NCBI RefSeq assembly: GCF_036884655.1
Contig: NC_088339.1
Coordinates: forward strand, 27,857,501 to 27,921,500
DNA length: 64,000 bases
Origin: Musa acuminata AAA Group
Taxonomy: Eukaryota > Streptophyta > Magnoliopsida > Zingiberales > Musaceae
Direction of reading: 5' to 3'
Position numbers and translations under genes: made by a program. Shown piece by piece: positions 56,067 to 64,000 of this stretch. The notes under the pieces were generated by a model. The model saw only the letters and a program-made list of their open reading frames with translations. It was not told where the DNA came from and ran no database searches. Numbering within the stretch: position 1 is the first letter of the stretch; every line of letters starts with the position of its first letter.

Positions 56067-56972
56067 AGTTGTTTCAGTCACCGCACTCCTGTCTTCCTTT
56101 CTTCTTCACTCCTCACCGGTGATGCATCTCCTCATTTTCTTCCATTACTATGTGAATTACCTTTTTTTCCCCCCATTTAGAAGAAATTATGAGTTCTTTC
56201 CTTTCTGATATCCATGTCTCCTAAGACACAAGTACTTCTTTCATTCTTTTTGTCACGTCATGAAGAACTCAACAAGACATGGGGTGATGGATTGTTATGG
56301 GTAGAGAAGACATCTTGTTTTCTTTGCAATGTAATGGTCAAAAGACTTGTATTGGGTGTCTGACTGAGAATTCAGTCCACTCCTACTAATTGACCAAAGA
56401 TGTTTAGTTTCTTGAGGAAGAAGAGAAGGGTATCCTCATAAGGTTCTACAAACTGCTTCTCACAGAAAAAGAGTCACTGATTTGATCTCTAATCGAAACA
56501 TTCATCTATTTTATAGGGTTCTAAATAATTATGTACAAATAGCATCTTTTTTTTTTTTACATCATTATAAAGTAATTTTTTATTATATCATCCCTCCAAA
56601 TTCTCGTGCAAATTCTAGTTGGAAATAGATTGTTCTTTTATTTATGTATCTCACCCTCACATCATTATTTTCAGCACAATTTAGTAGGCTGATAACTTTT
56701 AAGAACAACAAACAGAGACATTTCTCTGTGGTCCTACAGATTTCACATACGTTGAAGACACTTCTCATGCTTCACAATCTTCGTTGTGAGGGCCCAATGT
56801 ATTAGGACACAGTAATGAAGCATACATACATCACGTGTTTGATGCACACAGATGCTGATTTGATGAGCCAAATCGAACATGCAATTCCTGTGACAATTGT
56901 ATAGCTTTCAGACAGCAGTCATGTAATCTTTCAGGTGCAAAGCTAATAAAAGATCTCTTTGTAGTGAAGCAT

Positions 56973-57646
56973 ATGGAACTCAAATCAGATGGTTTTGTTG
57001 GAGTGGTTCTTTCTATGGAAGGAGGTAAGTTCTAATTGTAATACATGCACTAAGATTGCATGATAAGATAGATTTTAGACATCATATATATTTATGTGTG
57101 AAGATATCTTACCTGTTCTTGCATCACTAAGAAGCTTGCCATTGCTCCAAGTGTAGGTGGAGCTCAACAGAACAAGCAGCAGTTAGAACAGCAATCTGAT
57201 AAAGGTGGATGCTCTCTCCTCCAGCATCGATATCTCGACGAGTTTGACGGGATCTACGACCGGCCGCTGGCGTGCTTCGGCTGCGGCATAGGATGGGCCT
57301 GGTGATGATCCTCTTGTTGTCTGAACTTTTCATGGGATTACCATCTGTTTTGGCTCTGTTCTTTGATCATTCTGTGCTTGGTGTTTCTTCACCTTGCCAG
57401 TTTCATCTTGGGCTTTGGCTTCCCTCTGCTCTGGTACATTGCTACTGCTCTTTACTTTGGGAAGTACCACCTCAAGGATCCAAGGGAAAGAGCAGGGCTT
57501 GCAGCATCTGCAATTGCAGTAAGTGAGATTAAAGCATCTGAATTCTAGTGTTCTAGCTTCACACGGTTACTGACCTTGTCAATGCTTTGCAGGCTTTGAT
57601 TTGTTCTGTTGCAGCATTGATCACATTGGTGGCTGTACATCTGTAG
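56973..57646 (+). CDS. 60S ribosomal protein L18a-like small membrane protein
   Basis: This family carries the L18a-like label in plant annotations but is a small two-helix membrane protein and not a ribosomal subunit; its role is unknown to me. Exons 56973-57024, 57157-57301, 57401-57518 and 57593-57646 sum to 369 nt, 122 residues. The key block is DEFDGIYDRPLACFGCGIGW, followed by helix 1 (FILGFGFPLLWYIATALYF), the loop KYHLKDPRERAGLAASAIA and helix 2 (ALICSVAALITLVAVHL) at the C-terminus. The CFGCGIGW and DPRERAGLAASAIA blocks recognise the family. The start MELKSDGFVGVVL was chosen as the first ATG in frame. A possible 5' UTR acceptor (ATCTTTCAG at about 56935) suggests an upstream leader exon near 56066-56119. 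Exon borders all have GT and AG. Confidence 0.78.
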
Positions 57647-58308
57647 CTTCTCTTAACATAGTTATAGTTGCACCTTGTCTTTTAGGCAAAATAATATTAT
57701 GTGCCATAGACTAAGGTGCATAGAGTACATTAGTGTTGTTGCCTTTAGAACTGGAAGATTGATGACTTGTGGGTTTTGTTTCTGCAAGCATTGATTTTAA
57801 TATCAATATAGCTAAAATTTTTGGATTCATTTGCTAGTTTTCATACCAGGTGTCAAAAGTCATTTCTTTGTTTTGTCATGAACAAGCTAAGCATGTGCTG
57901 CTACAAGAACAATAGTTATAAATAAATCAGTTATTAACATGACAGTATGTAAATTATTGGAAATTACATGAAGATTGGCTCAACTGGTATCACATCATGA
58001 AAAGAGTCAATTTGCATTAAAAGTTAGAAGTTTGTATACAAGGAAGCAGTGCCCCAAAAGGAATCAACCAGGAAATAAATGAGAGAGATGTCCATGTCCA
58101 TTCCTTGTAATATTAAATAGCAATTCACAAAAGATAATATCTGGGAATTCATGTGTGATACATCAGTGGTGAACAGTAGTACACTAGATATATACTTCAG
58201 CAGACAAATCATCCTTTTTTTCTGTGATATATTGCACAAAAGATAATCTGACAAACAAATCTTGGAATTTGTTAAAACCAACATGTATAATCATTTCTGG
58301 GGAGGTCT
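57647..58308. other. Convergent spacer between L18a-like and MYCBP-like gene ends
   Basis: Both flanking genes end here, so it should hold two 3' UTRs. I see no other feature. Confidence 0.55.
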
Positions 58309-61300
58309 TCACAATCCATCTTTCAATTTATCTCCATTTGTATTCTCCTTTAATGTTGTGGTCAATTTCAAGTTTCGTAGTTCCTCGAGCTGCAATTAAC
58401 CAAATGATAATGAAATATTATAATCCAAAAAAAAAAATGAAGATTAAAAAACTGCAAACTCAGCTCTTATTTTGGTGATTTTCCTCACATAAAGCTATAA
58501 ATGGAGTCTGAAGATGTTGATGTATTTTAAGATTAGGCAAGCAACAAAAGAGAAGGTATTATAATTTTGTACGTTTCAGGTTATATCAATTCCATGCATG
58601 CAGGGACCGTAAAAAAAAATGTCACAGCACTTGAGCACTGGAGCAGCACAACCAAGGCCCAAATTTCATTTGAGCCACAATGTAAAGTTAATTCATAAAA
58701 TGTCATGAACAATTTAACTAGGAGTCAGAAAGGTACACAAAACTGAAGTGTCCTGCAAATTGCAATATGAAGAATAGGGAATTTTCATATAAGGTGAGAG
58801 ATCATACAACTGGAAGTGAATGGACCTCTAACATATTTAACAACCACAAAAGTCAAAGTTGTAACAACAATCACAACTTAAGATACAGCAATTACAAAAT
58901 GTGAAATACATAGAAATAAATTCTTGGTATATCTTGACAAAAGGATGTACAAGAAAAAAAAAATTCATATATAAGCATAGAAGGGCAATTATCACTGGTA
59001 CTAGGACCATTATCGCTGCCTTCATTATCGCTGGTGCTAGGGCAATTCATATGTAAGCATATATGCAAAAGGACGTACATGCTAGGACCACCTAACCATG
59101 TTTCTCCACTTATCACCATTACCATGCCTGGTGCTAGGACCATTATCACTGCCTTCATTACTTACCTACCAACAGTCCTCTAACATCTTCTTACCAGACA
59201 AGCATATAAGGGCAAATAAATTCATGCCATGCCTAGTAGTGTTCATTCTGGAGTAGCTGAGGACCAGCAAGTTCTATTTTGGAACCAAGTGCACTTGTGC
59301 AGTGGAGCAAACAGCATAGCAAGCCTCTACTATTAACTATTTAGTTTTAACTACATGGATTCTTTCCAGCAATTCATCCCTATTACTATTTAGGGTCACC
59401 TTATAAAAAAATCTAGGGATTATTACAGCTTTTCTCTTATATGACCAAATCACATAAGTGGTTAACTTTTACAGCATTAAAAAAAAACAGCAAACTCATA
59501 AACTGCAAGTACACAAATGATAATTTAATTAAAGAAAAAGTTAAGATTTCTGATGTAGCCCCAAAGTTAAATTAAGAGGTTCAGAAAATATGCCGGAGGA
59601 TATTGATGTGGCAAGTTGCAACTAACCTCTCTGCACTTTTCTCTGTGAGCTGCTAAGAGCTCATCATACTTCAATTGCAAATCCGACTTTTCAGCTAGTA
59701 GCTTTTCATATTGAGAAATTGATGGTCCACCTAACTTTTGTTGGACGAACCTGATAAAGTCATTCAAGTAACTTTGTATCAAAAAATATCTAAACAAACA
59801 CAGACACTAGAATTTAAGTTCTTTCTTTCAATAGAAGCAGTCTTTTACTGAAAATAAAGAACAGGTGTATAAAAACCGGAGAAGTGAAATAACACCAGCC
59901 TGTTTGCAAAGAAGTTAAAATCGTTGCAGCTATCTATATATTACATGGACAAAATTAAATAACGGCATAAAAAAACTGTTGGTTAATCTGTGATGAAAGA
60001 GCTTATGCAATATCATAAAACTAAAATTTGGGGCTTGGTAATTAGTGCCCTGGTCAATGTAGCCCAAAATACACAAGGCAAGTAAAACATCAAGTTCCTT
60101 CAAAATGGATTCAATAGATCTATCATTTAAAAAAAATCCAAAATTTTAAACTTGATTGGCACTTTGCATCAAGTTATATTCTGAATATTAGGAACACAGT
60201 CAGAAAGCTTACTCGACAGCAGATGAAGGCCTGTCATTTTCTTCATATAGTGCAACAAGAACTGCATTACGTAATGAGGTGGGTATTCATTGGTTTACCA
60301 AAACATCTAGCCAAAAAACATAATGAAAAGAGCCAACAAGACAGACAAACCTTTAGTGAGAGCATCAAGCACCCCACTTGATTCCAGATACTTCCTGAAA
60401 GCTTCCTTTTTTGCTTCCCTTTCCTGCAGAAGGCATTTTAGCGATAAAACAACATCACAAAATAATAAACCTGAATTCGTTAATACACAAAGAAAAAGGT
60501 TGAACAGCAAATGGCAAAACAACAGCAAGTTTTATACTCATTTGATGCTAACTGTAAATCTTGTTACAAGCTTTTGACATTTCGCAAGAATGAAACACGA
60601 CTCTTTAATTTATGGCCTTACATGGCTTCCTTTGACATCTTTGTATCATCATGGGTAATTCTATCTCTGGTGATTGTTGCTTCACTTGTCGAAGTTATTT
60701 AGGAAGTTAATAGTAGAGTGTAAATGTTTTTCAAAACTGTGCTTTGGTAGATAGACTGATTGAATTTGAGTGTAGAATCTCTAGTTCCTTATATGACACA
60801 TAAATTTACCTCTTAACTCTGAATAAATGATGCAGCTGCTAACTAAAAAACCATACTCTAACTGCATAAGTCTTTCGGATTGTTTTTTATGATCATATCA
60901 GGGATGGTACAAAATAAATAGTTAATATATAGAGAAAATTAATTTTCTACATGCTAGCATTTATTACCGGATCAAAGGAGGCATAGATTAACCTACCATT
61001 TCATGCATAGAAGCAAGACAGGGGACAATGGTTCCTTAGTTTCATTGCCAAAATAGTCAACATTTTTAAAGAACATTAGGTTTCAGTGTCAACTGTTGAA
61101 CAAAGGGTTGAAGTTGCAGATGTAATAAGTTGTATATGGAAGTTGCGTTATTTAATTTATATACCCAAAGAAGGAAATTACTGTCTTTCAGGATTTACAT
61201 AGAAAGAATAGATTATATATTAGACAATTTTAGAAGTACATTTGCTCCTAAGAGATTCAAACAGCTGGCTCAAGGGGTAGGTTTCGCTTAAATTTTTTTT

Positions 61301-61950
61301 CGCTATTTCTTTAGTTGTTTTATTTTTGTTCTTCCCAGGACTTAAGGCTTTGTAGTTTGTTGTTTGTTTGTTTGTTTGTTTTCTTTTTATTTTTGGGAGA
61401 CAATGATTACCAGTTCTCTGGCTGATTTCTGAAACCTTACCTAAGGATTTACATAAAGTGTGAATGGATTGTATAGAAAAAAAATGACCAAAATTTTTTT
61501 TTTTCTCTTTTCCTACATTATGTATAGAAACAAAGACTTTGTTCAACCTGAACATTTAGAAATAGCATAAAACTAATTTGAAGAAACTAGTTATCAAAAA
61601 AGAAACTCGATATGAGTTGAAAGTTAAATGGTTGGCTTCATAATGAGTCTAAGCATCTAATACAGAGATTTCCTTATTTTGCAGTTCTTGGGGGTTCGAT
61701 GAACATTTAATATATCCTCGATCCCACTTAAATCCATATGAATGCAGCTAATCCAGGATTTTCAACAACATAGTAAATGAAACAAACAGACCCAAATTGA
61801 TCGCTACAAAGAAATCAAGATCTCAAAGACCTACAACCATACACCAGCTCACTACCAACCAACCTGGATCGAGAGGAAATGGTAATGTAAAAAATTTAGG
61901 AAAGAAAATGCCTTTCGAACACGAGGCGGCAAGAGATGAGGCATTACCAT
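58309..61950 (-). CDS. MYCBP: c-Myc-binding protein (MYCBP/AMY-1) homolog
   Basis: Animal MYCBP is a small coiled-coil partner of c-Myc and of A-kinase anchors; plants lack Myc in that sense, so the plant role is not known. Exons on the minus strand are 61948-61950 (the ATG alone), 60351-60423, 60213-60261, 59627-59750 and 58309-58389. They total 330 nt, 109 residues, like animal MYCBP (103). The body reads EREAKKEAFRKYLESSGVLD, ALTKVLVALYEENDRPSSAV, EFVQQKLGG and then a coiled coil from about residue 60 (EKLLAEKSDLQLKYDELLAAH). The match to the animal SGVLD.LTKVLVALYEE core is strong. The start codon is the last codon of exon 1, directly before the donor GTAATG. A two-codon upstream ORF precedes it. 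I chose this start because no in-frame ATG occurs in the second exon before the conserved block. Confidence 0.85.
58935..59220. repeat. Imperfect short tandem repeat in a MYCBP intron
   Basis: The phrase CTGGTGCTAGGACCATTATC, with CACTGCCTTCATTA following, and near-copies of it recur at about 58995, 59030 and 59128. They are interleaved with GGGCAATTCATATGTAAGCA-like pieces. It lies in the intron between 58390 and 59626. Confidence 0.6.
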
Positions 61951-62424
61951 GCTCTTTATAGCATCAAACTAACTCCGACGAAATCCAGCCGAAAGGATCG
62001 GTTCTTGTTGGGGATCGGCACTGGAGATTAGGGCTTGCAGGAGCGTCTCGAATCGAGGAGGAGGAGCCGCGGAGCGGGAGCGGCGAAGTCGGTAAGCGGA
62101 TCCAGACCACCACGGGAAACCACTGAGACTTGCAGCATACAAGTAATTGGTGCGGAGTAACGAAGAAGGGGGGAGACTATGATCGATATTGCGAATTTGC
62201 CCCTGCCCCGGTGGAGAACGCATGGGAATCCCCTCCAAGCGTTCTATCATCCGTGTAAAATTGGACGGTTAATTTTCGAATCTATTGTGAACTCCGAGAT
62301 TTGAACGGTTCACGTGAGCATGAAAAGCTTGCAATCATCTATCTCGTTGGATAGGATCCTCCTAGGGCCTGGTTGAGCAGGGCTCCTCTCCGCCGTCGGA
62401 TAAGGTCGCTCGAATGAGACGTCG
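61951..62424 (-). promoter_or_regulatory. MYCBP leader and promoter region
   Basis: GC-richer than its surroundings, as expected for a 5' UTR exon and promoter. It contains a two-codon ORF (ATG CTA TAA, minus strand, 61964-61956). A longer open frame at 61969-62250 has no homology I recognise and is probably leader sequence. Confidence 0.5.
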
Positions 62425-62509
62425 TTGACTTGACGTCTGTTGCCGAGCTGTCTTCGCGTTCCTGGGACCCACACTTCAACTTTGACTTGACGTCTGCTGC
62501 CGAGCTGTC
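62425..62509. repeat. Duplicated 28 bp TTGACTTGACGTC element
   Basis: Starting TTGACTTGACGTCTG, a 28 bp block occurs at 62425-62452 and 62482-62509, differing at one base, with starts 57 bp apart. Each copy holds a W-box-like TTGAC core and a TGACG(T) as-1/bZIP core. Confidence 0.85.
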
Positions 62510-62859
62510 ATTTTCAGGTTGGATCATCGATCGACCCGATCCATTTGGCCCACACGATTCGATCGATGAAGCAACTTTGGGCCTTCAACACGCCAGTTGA
62601 TGATCCAACCAGACCAACTTGCTCTATGGATTCGAGTCGATCGAGGAATCCACATCACAAGAGTTCGGGGTGGGTCGAATCAAACCCGATGCATGAGCAT
62701 CGATTTCAATCTGACCTGACTCGACCTATTGCCACTTGATGCTGGTTTCAAGGTCAACAAGGAATCTCAATTGCGTGACGCCGTCCATATATCGTTCTAC
62801 TTGTGCCGTGATACCACCCGACAAAGGATGGAGGATGAAGAGATCGAAGTGGTTATCTA

Positions 62860-63470
62860 TTAGAAAAAGCCAGAGAGGTTTTAGAGTGATGGAAATTGTC
62901 CACGCTGGTGCCTATTTTGACTTTGATATGACGATACAATGGAACTCAAACCAGAGGAAATTAATGGCTCTTCTTCTTCCTCCTTTTTTGGCGTGGAGAT
63001 GGATAGATGCGTATCAGCCTTTGGAACTCAAACCACCATTGGTCAACAATCTAAAAGAAATCATATATGATGTCGACGTTATAATCGATCAGTGCAAGCT
63101 CGAGGAATAGGCAAGACTGCTTAAGGTCGAAGGATCCACACGGCGAGCGGCTGAAACCTGACTCCTGCTCAGGGTATGGGTTTGTGTCTCCCAACAATTC
63201 ACCGACAACTGGTGCAGGAGGCAGCCATTGCGAAGCTCGAACAAAAATAGCAACTCGAGAACACGGCGAAGAGGAGCTTACAGGTGCTGGATGATGTTTG
63301 GAGCAACCATGTCCGCTGGAGCCTCCTGCAGATGAATGGCGCTGATTCCCTGACAAAGATTGAGTAGCTTCCTTTGTTCTCCAGCCTTCCTGCAGTTAAA
63401 AGGCTTTAGATCAGCAGCTGCCCAGCTCCCAAGAAGCGGCGAGTCTCCAAAGTCTGCAACATCTGAGTTT
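62860..63470 (+). pseudogene. Relic of a CC-NBS-LRR (NLR) resistance gene
   Basis: Three NLR pieces follow one another on the plus strand in broken frames. NNLKEIIYDVDVIIDQCKLE (about 63040-63105) matches the Rx-type coiled-coil domain of plant CNLs (usual form LKDIIYDADDIIDLC.LEG) and is followed by an in-frame stop, then ARLLKVEGS. At 63281-63298 QVLDDVW is the kinase-2 motif of an NB-ARC domain. At 63368-63420 LPLFSSLPAVKRL, a stop and ISSCPAPK resemble an LRR unit (LP.LKRL.IS.CP.LE). The P-loop, GLPL and MHD motifs are missing, so large deletions must lie between the pieces. The open frame 62736-63110 is not a gene on its own. Confidence 0.5.
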
Positions 63471-64000
63471 GAAAAGGGATGTATCAATACGTGGAGTGCA
63501 GCGAAGAGCTGCGCTGCACAGGATTCCGCCACGAGCATCTGTCGCTGATGCTGCTTCCTCTTCCATGGAAAGGTCAAGGCAAGATGAAGGCTCTCTCACC
63601 GCAGGCGTATCGACCGCTTTGTGCTGTCCCCAACAGATCTCTCTTCTTCTCCGTGGGAGCAAGTCTCATCTCCTCTCCGACCGATGTGGCCTTCTTCGTT
63701 TCCATCGCCATTCCTCTTAGCATCGCACTCCCCAGCTCTGCGAGCTGAAGCGATCGATCCGCTGGAGCGTGGCGTTGACGAGAGACACGTGTGTAATTAT
63801 CTATTTTACATCGCAAATTATATTTTATTGTTTATTTTTTTCTTTCTATTTTTAACCGCGAAAGCGTATTTATTTTACCACGTGCTCAACATATACGGAC
63901 CCAAATCTTACCTTTCAAACTCGATCCGAATCCGAATCCAATAGAACCCTAATCCTCTCTCTTTTCCATGTATAAAATCACATTTATTTTATCTTTTTAG
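63471..64000. other. Right-edge stretch without a recognised gene
   Basis: Several overlapping open frames up to 107 codons occur on both strands between 63460 and 63944. None shows a motif I recognise, and the frames look composition-driven. Confidence 0.4.

Noticed and set aside
57303..57400. C/D-box snoRNA in the short intron of the L18a-like gene
   Set aside because: TGATGA and CTGA-like words occur, but they are too close together and no terminal stem is visible.
62736..63110. 124-codon open frame as a complete gene
   Set aside because: Only its last third resembles anything (an NLR coiled coil), the frame ends at a stop inside that domain, and further NLR pieces follow in another frame. 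It fits a relic better.

Overview
This is a 64 kb stretch of a plant nuclear genome, most likely a monocot. Every gene is split by spliceosomal introns. First exons are GC-rich (SQS, NPF, EXO1, GDSL, HSP21, EXO84) while introns and spacers are AT-rich. Several products are plant-specific: an NPF transporter, a plastid HSP21, a lumenal FKBP and an RZ-1 protein. Gene spacing and the lack of intact transposons suggest a euchromatic arm. A non-grass commelinid is possible but is only an inference. No CRISPR array, operon or organellar insert was seen.

Layout, left to right. Squalene synthase (minus, 3' end outside the window) covers 1-12220 and carries a LINE relic in its first intron. The exocyst subunit EXO84B (minus) covers 13081-21188. 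An AT-rich spacer of about 2.7 kb with a (TA)n tract, an LTR-like scar and a field of short repeats precedes an NPF2-type transporter (plus, 23920-26633). The exonuclease gene EXO1 (plus, 27176-35466) follows. It converges on a GDSL esterase/lipase (minus, 36153-37619). Next are FKBP18 (minus, 38724-44143) and plastid HSP21 (minus, 44794-45599), which is divergent from an RZ-1 RNA-binding protein (plus, 46419-51125). The right third is gene-poor: a broken ubiquitin-conjugating-enzyme relic (52673-53132), a minisatellite with a perfect 301 bp duplication next to a tRNA-Asn gene (minus, 54725-54798), an L18a-like membrane protein (plus, 56973-57646), a MYCBP-like small coiled-coil protein (minus, 58309-61950), and an NLR resistance-gene relic near 62.9-63.5 kb.

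These are independent housekeeping and stress genes, not a cluster. The coding joins were worked out by hand; for every intact gene the exon lengths sum to a whole number of codons. The most unusual signals are in splicing. EXO1 contains a near-perfect U12-type AT-AC intron and a probable second U12-type intron. The NPF gene needs a GC-AG intron. A tandem repeat in squalene synthase has copied a real splice acceptor twice into the intron. I found no wholly new gene system.
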